8,260 nt of DNA from Flavobacteriaceae bacterium (GCA_013214425.1 JABSPN010000122.1:1-8260), one strand, 5' to 3'. Positions 1-6,405 are shown, numbered from the stretch's first letter. Program-made: numbers and translations. The notes: generated from the sequence alone by a model not told the origin.

Positions 1-228
1 TTGTGAATCTACTGATAGTACAACCATTTCATTGTTTTGATTAAGTGTGATCACTACATTGGCTTTGATATCTTCGTCGATTTTAAAACTTGGCTTCTGA
101 AGAAGTTTTCCAATTTCTTGTGTGATGGTCTTTGTCTCGTTCGTTGGGAACTTAGGTTCGAAGTTTGTAAACGCAAAACTGCTAACTGTAACAGTAAATG
201 CTAATAATAATAAACTAATCTTTTTCAT
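1..228 (-). CDS. Small secreted protein of unknown function, C-terminus beyond the window
   Basis: I translated this by hand from the ATG at 228 down to the left edge. It gives 76 codons with no stop, so the gene is cut at its 3' end. Residues 1-19 (MKKISLLLLAFTVTVSSFAF) form a typical Sec signal peptide: two lysines, a hydrophobic core, and a small-residue region ending near S-F-A. There is no lipobox cysteine. The mature part reads roughly as TNFEPKFPTNETKTITQEI, followed by a motif with LLQKPSFKIDEDIKANVVIT and NNEMVVLSVDS. This has the look of short periplasmic proteins I have seen in flavobacteria with a TonB-C-like beta fold, but I cannot name a family. The leader just upstream is rich in A and T, as is usual in this phylum. 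Expression, signal peptide and reading frame are well supported. The function is unknown. Confidence 0.75.
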   Translation of the reverse strand, partial: MKKISLLLLAFTVTVSSFAFTNFEPKFPTNETKTITQEIGKLLQKPSFKIDEDIKANVVITLNQNNEMVVLSVDSQ

Positions 229-379
229 AACAACTTTTTTTAATTGATGATTTAACTAATAGACTATTGTAACAAAGATTAGTTACGCTATTTAACTTCT
301 CTTAACGTTTTTTTCTGTTATTTCTGATAACTTTAAGATTATTAATGGTGTATTAAGATGCCTTTATGAATTAAGAAAA
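229..379. other. Intergenic region with weak promoter-like element for the leftmost gene
   Basis: This 151-bp AT-rich gap separates the 3' end of the cysteine-rich gene from the start of the secreted-protein gene, both on the minus strand. On the minus strand it carries AATCTTTG (complement of 272-279), one mismatch from the flavobacterial -7 consensus TAnnTTTG. It lies about 45 nt before the ATG. I see no convincing -33 TTG at the right distance. A 5-bp hairpin (317-321 with 327-331) is too weak to call a terminator. The gap suggests that the secreted-protein gene is transcribed separately from rmuC and its neighbour. Confidence 0.3.
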
Positions 380-907
380 TTATAGCGATTGAGAAGAATA
401 GAAGTCAACCGTTGGTGATGGATCTTCAGGCTCTTCTTTACTAAAATCGGGATGAATCACTTTGGGTTTGTCGAGAATGATTTCCTCTGGTTCAAACAAA
501 TCCAAAGGAATGATAATAGGTTTTACTTTGAGTTCATTAAACAAGTGCCATTGGGTATGCTGTAAATAATACTGAGCTTTTAATTTCGCTAAAAGTTGAT
601 ATTCTTCAGCGACCTTGTCTTTCCATTCATTAAAACGATGTAAACTGAATTGCGTCTGAATATCATCGCTGTATTCATTTAAGTCTAACGGAGCTTTGGT
701 GCCTCCGCAACTCACGCATTGCTTGAATAAGGAGAAAGATTTATTGGTTTGCTGATGCACAGCAATAATGGTAAAAGGTTCCCTGCAGCAGGTGTCAATC
801 TTTTGGTAAGTCCAAAAGTTACAGTCATTGCATATCATCCGATTAAAAAAACGATACTGAGTATCAATACGGATATTTTCCGAGTTACATTTGGTGCAAG
901 TAATCAT
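380..907 (-). CDS. Cysteine-rich zinc-ribbon-like hypothetical protein (175 aa)
   Basis: I do not recognise a named family. The N-terminal 70 residues hold eight cysteines: C4-x2-C7, C26-x2-C29, the adjacent pair C40-C41, and C64-x2-C67. The paired CxxC knuckles point to one or two structural zinc sites of the zinc-ribbon or treble-clef type. The middle (about 80-120) is probably helical and rich in Q, L, K and W. The C-terminal 45 residues are rich in P, E and D and probably unstructured. There is no signal peptide or membrane segment, so the protein should be cytoplasmic. It starts at an ATG and lies 78 bp downstream of rmuC on the same strand, so co-transcription is plausible. Zinc ribbons of this kind occur in nucleic-acid-binding proteins, but that role here is inference. 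No catalytic motif is visible. Confidence 0.75.
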   Translation of the reverse strand: MITCTKCNSENIRIDTQYRFFNRMICNDCNFWTYQKIDTCCREPFTIIAVHQQTNKSFSLFKQCVSCGGTKAPLDLNEYSDDIQTQFSLHRFNEWKDKVAEEYQLLAKLKAQYYLQHTQWHLFNELKVKPIIIPLDLFEPEEIILDKPKVIHPDFSKEEPEDPSPTVDFYSSQSL

Positions 908-941
908 GGTTTGTGGTCTGATTGTTAATACTATAAGTCTG

Positions 942-980
942 TAGTACTAACGTAATAAATGAAAGATTTATTTTGTACTA
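942..980. other. Two-stage inverted repeat between rmuC and the zinc-ribbon gene
   Basis: An outer pair of arms, TAGTAC (942-947) and GTACTA (975-980), encloses an inner pair, AATAAAT (954-960) and ATTTATT (966-972), around a 5-nt loop. All arms match perfectly, with a 6-nt by 2-nt internal loop between the two stems. It fills half of the gap after the rmuC stop codon. It could attenuate or end rmuC transcription, or stabilise a transcript end, but no U-run follows on the minus strand, so it is not a canonical intrinsic terminator. The stem is AT-rich and may be chance. Confidence 0.3.
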
Positions 981-985
981 GTCGT

Positions 986-2308
986 CTAGATGTCTTCTTC
1001 AGCCCTTTTGATGATGTTCTCCGGAAGTGATTTTTTGGCTTTGGCTCCCATCTTTTTGAGTTTCTCTACGGAAGTGATTAGGTTTCCTCTTCCTTCTACC
1101 AATTTATTCATCGCAGCGGCATAATCTTTTTTGGCATCATCGATACGTTTTCCAACACCTGTAAGATCTTTTACCAGTCCTTCGAATTTATCATATAAAG
1201 CACCAGCCTGACGTGCAATTTCCAAGGCATTACGTTGTTGCTTTTCATTATTCCACATCGTGTCAATCGTTCTTAATGTGGCCAATAGAGTAGCTGGAGT
1301 TACAATTACAATGTTTTTTTCAAAGGCTTTGTTGTAGAGTGAATTATCTTCATTAAGTGCAATGGCAAAAGCAGGTTCAATAGGAATGAATAATAAAACG
1401 AAATCCGGACTTTCAATTTTATGTAAATCCTGATAATTTTTTTCTCCTAATTGATCCACATGTCGTTTAATAGAGTTCACATGTTCTTTCAGGAATTGCG
1501 CTCTTTGCGTTTCCTCATCTTCATTGATATAACGTTCGTAATGCGTTAGTGATACTTTGGAGTCAATCACCATTTTCTTTCCGTCTGGTAAATGGATGAC
1601 CACATCAGGCATGACACGATTGCCTTCATCTGTTACAAAACTTTGCTGAACAAAATACTCGCGATCTTTTTCTAGTCCCGATTTTTCCAATACACGCTCC
1701 AGTACCAATTCTCCCCAATTCCCTTGCATTTTACTATCACCTTTTAAGGCTTTGGTTAGATTGATCGCTTCTTTACTCATCTGTTCATTCAGATCTTTTA
1801 GTCCTAATATCTGCTGACGTAAAGCTGCGTGATAATCGATACTTTCTTTATGAGTTTGTTCTACTTTCTTTTCAAAAAGCTGGATACGCTCTTGAAGCGG
1901 ATTTAAAATATTCTGAATATTTTCTTTATTCTGCTCCGTAAACTTAGCTGATTTCTCCTCTAAAATTTTATTGGCCAATAACTGGAAATCTTTACTGAAT
2001 TTCTCCTGAAGTTCTTTAATGGTTTGCTCCTGAGAGTTGAGTTTTTCCTCCAGATTTAAGTTGATAGCTTCTTGTTTCGTGAGCTCAATAACCGCTTCTT
2101 CTTTGTCAGTTCTTAATTGTTCAATAACTGAAACTTCTTTGTTGAGTTGTTCTTTGGTTTGTTCTAATTGATTAGACAACTGTTTGTTGAATTCTTTTAA
2201 AGCACTATCGTTGGTATTGGCCTTCATTGAAGCGATATACTTCCCGATAAAAAAACCAATCACACCAAATAAAAGGCTGGCTATAACTATGATAATCGTG
2301 TCTCCCAT
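986..2308 (-). CDS. rmuC: RmuC family DNA recombination protein
   Basis: RmuC proteins are membrane-anchored predicted nucleases. In E. coli, RmuC limits recombination at inverted repeats. The 440-residue length is normal for the family. Residues 4-27 form one N-terminal membrane anchor, and residues 30-190 are a long charged coiled coil rich in Q, E and K. The conserved RmuC domain spans about 190-385. It includes GNWGELVLERVLEKSGL (196-212), PDVVIHL (234-240), VIDSKVSLTHYERY (247-260), FVLLFIPIEPAF (303-314) and TPATLLATLRTI (337-348). P234-D235 and D249-S-K251 fit the PD-(D/E)xK nuclease core proposed for this family. The lysine-rich C-terminal tail is variable. The gene starts at ATG 2308 and nothing appears broken. 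The family assignment is firm. Nuclease activity is inferred. Confidence 0.97.
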   Translation of the reverse strand: MGDTIIIVIASLLFGVIGFFIGKYIASMKANTNDSALKEFNKQLSNQLEQTKEQLNKEVSVIEQLRTDKEEAVIELTKQEAINLNLEEKLNSQEQTIKELQEKFSKDFQLLANKILEEKSAKFTEQNKENIQNILNPLQERIQLFEKKVEQTHKESIDYHAALRQQILGLKDLNEQMSKEAINLTKALKGDSKMQGNWGELVLERVLEKSGLEKDREYFVQQSFVTDEGNRVMPDVVIHLPDGKKMVIDSKVSLTHYERYINEDEETQRAQFLKEHVNSIKRHVDQLGEKNYQDLHKIESPDFVLLFIPIEPAFAIALNEDNSLYNKAFEKNIVIVTPATLLATLRTIDTMWNNEKQQRNALEIARQAGALYDKFEGLVKDLTGVGKRIDDAKKDYAAAMNKLVEGRGNLITSVEKLKKMGAKAKKSLPENIIKRAEEDI

Positions 2309-2486
2309 GAATCAACTTAATAATAAGTAAAGATAGGAGTTACTTTATATTTAAAAAAGGAATATGTAAAGCAATTATCAACGCTTTTTCATAACTATTC
2401 TGCTACGTTTTGATAACTGGATAATTTAGGACTGGAACTGATTGAATAGGATCTTTGCCCTGTCTAATTAATCAAAAACATAACAC
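2309..2486. other. Divergent intergenic region between rmuC and the small plus-strand ORF
   Basis: This 178-bp AT-rich region should carry the rmuC promoter (leftward) and the promoter of the small membrane peptide (rightward). Toward rmuC, the complement of 2324-2331 gives TATCTTTA, one base from TAnnTTTG. Toward the small ORF, GATCTTTG at 2450-2457 is also one base from the consensus and lies 29 nt before its ATG. Neither has a clear -33 TTG. An inverted pair, TTATCAA (2375-2381) and TTGATAA (2410-2416), lies about midway and could be an operator. It is too short to be certain. Confidence 0.3.
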
Positions 2487-2591
2487 ATGAAAAAATCAGA
2501 AAACAGATCAGAAATCATACTTTATTTTGTATTTACACTCGTTATGATAGCTTTAATCACTATGTATATTCTAACTGGTAATTTGAAGTAG
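2487..2591 (+). CDS. Small single-pass membrane peptide (34 aa), unknown function
   Basis: This plus-strand ORF runs from ATG 2487 to TAG 2589-2591. The peptide has a polar, mostly basic N-terminus (MKKSENRSE), then one hydrophobic stretch at about residues 10-30 (IILYFVFTLVMIALITMYIL), then a short TGNLK tail. By the positive-inside rule the N-terminus would be cytoplasmic. It is preceded by an A-rich leader (ATCAAAAACATAACAC), typical of translation starts in Bacteroidota, and followed 13 nt later by a hairpin. It is the only supported plus-strand gene here and lies divergent from rmuC. I do not recognise the family. It is too short for most gene callers, so it may be unannotated. The coherent hydrophobic composition, start context and downstream hairpin argue for a real gene. 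Protein-level evidence is absent. Confidence 0.6.
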   Translation: MKKSENRSEIILYFVFTLVMIALITMYILTGNLK

Positions 2592-2603
2592 ATTTCATAA
2601 TAT

Positions 2604-2635
2604 ACTGCTGACTATTAGTAATAATGGTCAGTAGT
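2604..2635 (+). terminator. Terminator-like hairpin between converging genes
   Basis: The arms ACTGCTGACTATT (2604-2616) and AATGGTCAGTAGT (2623-2635) form a 13-bp stem with a 6-nt loop in plus-strand RNA, using two G-U wobbles. In minus-strand RNA the same two positions become A-C mismatches, so the structure favours the plus direction. A moderately U-rich stretch follows (TATTCTTGTGTTTCTC). It ends at the first base of the stop codon of the minus-strand gene at 2635, so it may serve as a partly bidirectional terminator for the two converging genes. Confidence 0.55.
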
Positions 2636-3105
2636 TATTCTTGTGTTTCTCTAGACCAATCGATTTTATCATCTTCATCGAACATTCTTTCCATTTTCCA
2701 CTCAGCTACTTTTCTAACTCGTGCGATTCGATCTGCTCTTTCTTCATTATAAGTACATCTGGATTCTTCAAACCCAATCCAATTTGGGAAAAACCTTTTA
2801 GCGATATTGAAAATTCTCTTATTAAATCGAGAATGTGTATAATACCCTTTACCGCTTTTTCCACTAATGAGAGTAGTTCTGTGGCATATGACATATTTAA
2901 ACGCACTAACTAAATCATGAGATCGTATTTCTCTTAGACCTTCGTCTTCAAAATAAAAACCTCCAGACAGTATTTCATATTCCATTTTTGGATTTTCGAT
3001 CTTTGATTGTTTAGGTAATGAATCTCTGTACTGGATAAAAGTCCAAATATATTTTTGTTGGACAATTATATACAAAGCAAGTTTTTCGAGAATTGAGTAG
3101 ATCAT
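2635..3105 (-). CDS. Hypothetical protein (156 aa), coupled to the upstream membrane protein
   Basis: I do not recognise the family. The N-terminus (about 1-26) is hydrophobic and aromatic but contains K, Q and E, so it looks more like an amphipathic or membrane-associating helix than a clear signal peptide. The middle (40-90) is mixed alpha/beta in character, with SGGFYFEDEG and a glycine-rich SGKSGKGYY segment. That segment resembles a P-loop only loosely and lacks the GK[ST] form with its spacing. Residues 93-142 are strongly basic and aromatic (RFNKRIFNIAKRFFPNW, then an R/E-rich helix), and the end is acidic. The ATG at 3105 follows the TAA stop of the preceding gene with no gap, so translation of the two is probably coupled. 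The shared operon suggests a shared function, perhaps at the membrane. That is inference. Confidence 0.7.
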   Translation of the reverse strand: MIYSILEKLALYIIVQQKYIWTFIQYRDSLPKQSKIENPKMEYEILSGGFYFEDEGLREIRSHDLVSAFKYVICHRTTLISGKSGKGYYTHSRFNKRIFNIAKRFFPNWIGFEESRCTYNEERADRIARVRKVAEWKMERMFDEDDKIDWSRETQE

Positions 3106-3441
3106 TTAATTAGAGTTCGCTACACCTCTAAAGAATTGGAAACCACCAAAAAGTATGGCTCCCCAAAAGATATAGCCAATATCTGATACAGTTGCAATAA
3201 TGCCTCCTACACACCACAGCGCTCCATAAAGCATGTCTTTTCTAGCTCCTTCTTTTTTGGCTTCATTAATTTGTGTCTTTAGATTTTCAACGACTATCAA
3301 GGCACTTTCTGTATCTAGTCCTTGTTGAACTAACATATTTTTTACTTCATTTGGACGTCTGTTTCGTTCTATTAGTTGGTTGGCTGCAAATTCATAAACT
3401 TGACTGGCTACTTGTTCCTGTTCTACTTGATTATTTTCCAT
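3106..3441 (-). CDS. Small membrane protein with helical N-domain and two predicted TM segments
   Basis: This 111-aa protein has a soluble N-terminal half and a membrane C-terminal half. Residues 12-60 are a run of helices with a VKNMLVQQGLDTESALIVVENL core, reminiscent of small three-helix (UBA-like) folds. ARKDMLYGALWCVGG starts the first membrane segment (about 70-86), and IGYIFWGAILFGGFQFFRGV makes the second (about 88-106), giving a short hairpin in the membrane. Glycine- and tryptophan-rich endings of the WGAIxFGxxQFxxG type recur in unnamed small membrane proteins of Bacteroidota, as I recall. No catalytic residues are visible. It begins at ATG 3441 and its stop touches the start of the next gene, so the two form a bicistron. 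Function unknown. Confidence 0.75.
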   Translation of the reverse strand: MENNQVEQEQVASQVYEFAANQLIERNRRPNEVKNMLVQQGLDTESALIVVENLKTQINEAKKEGARKDMLYGALWCVGGIIATVSDIGYIFWGAILFGGFQFFRGVANSN

Positions 3442-3549
3442 ATTATTTTAGTTAATCTTGTTAGTGCTAATTGCTCACAAGATACTAAAACGATTGATTT
3501 AATTAAAAACTATTTGACAGTAAGGGTTTTGCTTGTAAGGTTATATTAG

Positions 3550-4506
3550 TTATTTCGTAGCCCTATCCAACCGGTCGTTGATAGAGTTACCCAAACCAAA
3601 CTCAGGAAATTTTTGCGCTACGATCATATCCAAGTCTAAATGATCTAACTTATGGAGTGAACTATATAGGTTAGCCGCTGCAACTTTTAAATCACCTGAG
3701 GAAGATAAAATCTCCACATATTTGATATTAGCTGCACTAAAGGCTTCAGTAAAACTAAGCACTCCAATGGCTTTATTAGGATGCTCTTTGATAAAGCCTT
3801 CAACATTTTCTACCAGATAAGTTTTGGTTCGAGGTGCGTAGTGTTTGGCTAACATACCGGGAGCACTGGGAGTATTTTCCTCTTTATTTTTAACGCGTAT
3901 CTCGCCAATAACAGATTCAATTTCTTCAACAGAAATAGAACCTAATCGGTAGAGTACAGGTTCGTCATCTTCAAATCCGATGATAGTCGATTCCAATCCG
4001 TTCTGACAGTCACCACCATCCAATACCATTTGGATAGTGTCTTTAAAATACCCTTCGACATGTAAAGCACTGGTCGGACTAATCCGATTAAAGGGATTCG
4101 CACTAGGTGCCGCTAAAGGGAAAGGAAGTTTTTTTAAAAGCGCTAAAGTAACTGGGTGATTCGGAATTCGAACACCTACAGTATCTTTTCCTGCTGTGAT
4201 GACATCAGGAATACTCAGATTTTTCTTTAAAACCAGCGTTAATGATCCCGGCCAAAAAGCATCTGCAAGTCGTTGTGCTTTTTCAGGAATATGACTCACA
4301 ATACCTTGCAATTGCTCTACAGAATGTAAGTGTACAATCAACGGATTAAACAAAGGACGTTGCTTTACTTCAAATATTTTACGAATAGCTTGATCACTAT
4401 AGATGTTTCCTGCCAACCCATAAACGGTTTCCGTAGGAATAGCAACTACATCTTCATTACTTAAGATGTGAACGGCCTTATCGATGTTTTTTGAAATAAT
4501 ACTCAT
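3550..4506 (-). CDS. tsaC: Threonylcarbamoyl-AMP synthase (Sua5 type)
   Basis: Sua5/TsaC makes threonylcarbamoyl-AMP from threonine, bicarbonate and ATP, the first step of t6A formation at position 37 of ANN-decoding tRNAs, in the cytoplasm. The YrdC domain fills about the first 200 residues. It shows PTETVYGL, KQRP, FWPGSLTLVL, GVRIPNHP, APSAN and GLESTI, covering the nucleotide, threonine and bicarbonate site. A linker with SAPGMLAKHYAP leads to the smaller C-terminal Sua5 domain, which ends in GNSINDRLDRA, so this is the long Sua5 form, not short YrdC. The frame stays open to a TTG at 4512, but I choose the ATG at 4506 (MSIISKN, 318 aa), because an ATG two codons downstream is the better start. 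It has its own promoter-like element and follows a terminator, so it is probably transcribed alone. The symbol could equally be written sua5 or ywlC. Confidence 0.96.
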   Translation of the reverse strand: MSIISKNIDKAVHILSNEDVVAIPTETVYGLAGNIYSDQAIRKIFEVKQRPLFNPLIVHLHSVEQLQGIVSHIPEKAQRLADAFWPGSLTLVLKKNLSIPDVITAGKDTVGVRIPNHPVTLALLKKLPFPLAAPSANPFNRISPTSALHVEGYFKDTIQMVLDGGDCQNGLESTIIGFEDDEPVLYRLGSISVEEIESVIGEIRVKNKEENTPSAPGMLAKHYAPRTKTYLVENVEGFIKEHPNKAIGVLSFTEAFSAANIKYVEILSSSGDLKVAAANLYSSLHKLDHLDLDMIVAQKFPEFGLGNSINDRLDRATK

Positions 4507-4546
4507 ATTCAAGTTAGCTATTAACTAGAATTGCATTTAAAAAGCG

Positions 4547-4554
4547 CAAATGTA
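4547..4554 (-). promoter_or_regulatory. Candidate flavobacterial -7 promoter element for the Sua5 gene
   Basis: The minus strand reads TACATTTG, an exact match to the TAnnTTTG -7 consensus of the primary sigma factor in Bacteroidota. It ends about 40 nt before the ATG at 4506, a normal leader length. The -33 region upstream is T-rich but has no exact TTG at 17-21 nt, so the promoter may be modest. Its place just after the importer terminator makes sense for an independent unit. Confidence 0.5.
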
Positions 4555-4556
4555 TT

Positions 4557-4619
4557 TAAAATATAAAAATGAGAAATCTATTTGACCTTAAATGTTTTAC
4601 TAGCAAGGTCAAAATAGAT
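4557..4619 (-). terminator. Intrinsic terminator embedded in the 3' end of the ATPase gene
   Basis: On the minus strand, ATCTATTTTGACCTT (complement of 4605-4619) pairs with AAGGTCAAATAGAT (complement of 4576-4589). This gives a 14-bp stem with one bulged U and a 15-nt loop. A U-rich tail follows directly (TTCTCATTTTTATATTTT, complement of 4558-4575). Both arms lie mostly within the last codons of the ATPase gene, and the right arm includes its TAG stop. It should end the importer operon before the Sua5 gene. Confidence 0.75.
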
Positions 4620-5378
4620 CAAATCTTCAGGAAACAAGTCGTTTAATGAACTAGTTTGAGTAAGTTCTTCAGGAGTACCAAACAAAGTTCCTTCTTTTTT
4701 CATGACGATTAATTGGTCACATAGCGATAGTGCCACATTGATCTCGTGTGTGGAGAATAGTATTGTTTTTTGAGTGGTTTCGGCTAGTCGCTTTAAAAGT
4801 TTCAGGATATAGACTTTATGATACAAATCTAAGTGAGTGGTAGGCTCATCAAGAATGATTAAATCGGTATCTTGAGCAAAAGCTCTTGCCAACATGACTT
4901 TTTGTAGTTGTCCGTCACTTAATTCATGACATTTTTTCGATCGTAAATCCTGAATTTGAATCAGCTCTAAAACTTCTTCAATCTTATTGAGATCTTGTTG
5001 GGTAATGCTACCGATCCAATTCGTATAAGGCTGTCTTCCCAATGCAATTACCTCTTCTACGGTTAGGTTGCTACTAATTGTTTTCTTGGAAAATACCACA
5101 CTCAATTGTTGAGCCAATGAGTTTGCATCATAACTTTCAATAGCCTTACCATTAATCTGAATTTTTCCAGAAAGTTTTGACAGCGATTTAGTTAAGGTCT
5201 TAATCAAAGTAGATTTTCCAATCCCGTTACTTCCAATCAATCCGATTAATTCGCCCTTTTTAAGACTGAAATTAATGTTATGAGCTATTTCGGCTACTCT
5301 CTTTTTTGATTGATAGCCAATAACAAGTTCATTAACCTCTAAAACGATATGTTGTTGCTGTTCTTTCAACTTAGACAA
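4578..5378 (-). CDS. ABC importer ATPase, cobalamin/iron-complex type (BtuD/FecE family)
   Basis: This cytoplasmic subunit would power uptake through the adjacent permease. Motifs in order: Walker A GSNGIGKST (49-57), signature LSDGQ (153-157, a variant of LSGGQ), Walker B LIILDEPT (173-180), D-loop residues HLD (182-184) and switch histidine H211. The usual Q-loop glutamine is absent: by comparison with FhuC-type ATPases, S97 in VVFSKK occupies that place. As I recall, related Bacteroidota BtuD-like ATPases have VVLT there, so this is probably a lineage trait and not decay. ALGRQPYTNW (112-121) is typical of the FecE/BtuD class. The start is odd: an in-frame TGA lies just upstream and there is no ATG before residue 162, so TTG at 5378, or TTG at 5369, must serve. 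The TTG at 5378 overlaps the permease 3' end by 8 bp, which suggests translational coupling. The ligand is not certain. Confidence 0.93.
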   Translation of the reverse strand: MSKLKEQQQHIVLEVNELVIGYQSKKRVAEIAHNINFSLKKGELIGLIGSNGIGKSTLIKTLTKSLSKLSGKIQINGKAIESYDANSLAQQLSVVFSKKTISSNLTVEEVIALGRQPYTNWIGSITQQDLNKIEEVLELIQIQDLRSKKCHELSDGQLQKVMLARAFAQDTDLIILDEPTTHLDLYHKVYILKLLKRLAETTQKTILFSTHEINVALSLCDQLIVMKKEGTLFGTPEELTQTSSLNDLFPEDLIYFDLASKTFKVK

Positions 5379-6402
5379 ATAGTTTTTTCTTTCTCATTAA
5401 TAACCAGATTACCACTGGGGCTCCTATAAGTGAAGTCACAGCATTGATCGGTAAGGTATATACGCTGTAAGGCAGTTGTGCAATGGTATCACAAATGAGC
5501 ATTAAAATAGCTCCAGTAAATAACACAGCTGGTACGATAATTTTATGATTCGAGGTATTGATGAGTAATTTAGTCAAATGCGGTACAGCTAAGCCTATAA
5601 AGGCTATTGGTCCTGCGAATGCAGTAATACTTCCTGCTAATAAACTAGTAGCGACAATAATAACTAATCGAGAGCTATTAATATTCACCCCTAAACTTTT
5701 AGCATAATCCTGTCCTAGTAATAAAGAATTTAAAGGTTTTATAGACAGGATGCTTAATAGTAAACCTACTGCGAAGATACATAGGAACACTCTAATTTCT
5801 GTCCAGGAAAGATCTCCTAAACTTCCAAAGCTCCAGAAAATATAACGTTGTAATTGTTCGGCTGAACTAAAATAGGAGAGTACACTCACAATAGCAGCGG
5901 TAACACTAGCAAACATTAATCCGATAATCAATATGGCCATGGTGTTTTTAACCCGTATACTGGCGGCTAATACAGCCAATAATACCAAAAAGCTACCTAT
6001 GCTTGAAGCGATTGTAATACTCCATTTTGAAAGCAATAAAGAACCTAAATAGCCACCAAAAAGCGATGAGCCAAGAATTACTAAGGCAACTCCTAAACTT
6101 GCTCCAGAGCTTAATCCGAGCACATACGGTCCGGCTAAGGGGTTTCTAAACAAGGTTTGCATCAGCAACCCAGAAGCTCCTAATCCAGAGCCAACCAATA
6201 CAGCGGTAATGGCTTTTGGTAATCGATATTGTAAAACAATATAATGATTGGTACCTTTATCGGGATTAAAACTGGTTAGAGCTTCAAAAATGTCATTTAT
6301 AGGAATGCGTACAGAACCCAAACTCAAATTCAATACCAATACTGCAATTAATAAAAAGATTAACAGTATGATGAGTTTGGTATATGATTTTGAAACTCGC
6401 AT
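5371..6402 (-). CDS. FecCD/BtuC family ABC permease
   Basis: This inner-membrane channel subunit probably acts as a homodimer, passing corrinoid, haem or ferric siderophore to the cytoplasm. Its 343 residues and about ten hydrophobic segments fit BtuC/FecC. Recognisable blocks are QYRLPKAITAVLVGSGLGAS (58-77), MQTLFRNPLAGPYVLGLSSG (81-100), GPIAFIGLAVPHL (264-276) and LPINAVTSLIGAPVVIWLL (317-335), all hallmarks of the FecCD family. A short basic N-terminus precedes the first segment (10-28). The ATG at 6402 lies 3 bp after the stop of the substrate-binding protein. Its 3' end overlaps the TTG start of the ATPase, so all three genes are surely one transcript. The sequence is intact. The family alone does not fix the substrate. 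Confidence 0.95.
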   Translation of the reverse strand: MRVSKSYTKLIILLIFLLIAVLVLNLSLGSVRIPINDIFEALTSFNPDKGTNHYIVLQYRLPKAITAVLVGSGLGASGLLMQTLFRNPLAGPYVLGLSSGASLGVALVILGSSLFGGYLGSLLLSKWSITIASSIGSFLVLLAVLAASIRVKNTMAILIIGLMFASVTAAIVSVLSYFSSAEQLQRYIFWSFGSLGDLSWTEIRVFLCIFAVGLLLSILSIKPLNSLLLGQDYAKSLGVNINSSRLVIIVATSLLAGSITAFAGPIAFIGLAVPHLTKLLINTSNHKIIVPAVLFTGAILMLICDTIAQLPYSVYTLPINAVTSLIGAPVVIWLLMRKKKLFV

Positions 6403-6405
6403 GAA

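Noticed and set aside
2706..2906. Second minus-strand ORF of 66 codons
   Set aside because: It is nested in another frame within the 156-aa gene and has no start context or recognisable motif.
2641..2913. Plus-strand ORF of 90 codons
   Set aside because: It lies fully antisense to the 156-aa gene, is rich in S, F and I without domain character, and starts within the hairpin and stop region. It looks like a shadow frame.
2635..3105. P-loop in the SGKSGKGYY segment of the 156-aa protein
   Set aside because: It lacks the GxxxxGK[ST] spacing and the preceding hydrophobic strand, and no Walker B is visible.
3273..3455. Plus-strand ORF of 60 codons rich in L, F and Y
   Set aside because: It is antisense to the two-TM membrane protein gene. 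Its hydrophobicity is an artefact of reading the complement of polar, K/E/Q-rich codons.
4507..4512. TTG at 4512 as the start of the Sua5 gene
   Set aside because: An ATG follows two codons later at 4506, and the protein domain starts after it, so the ATG is the simpler choice.
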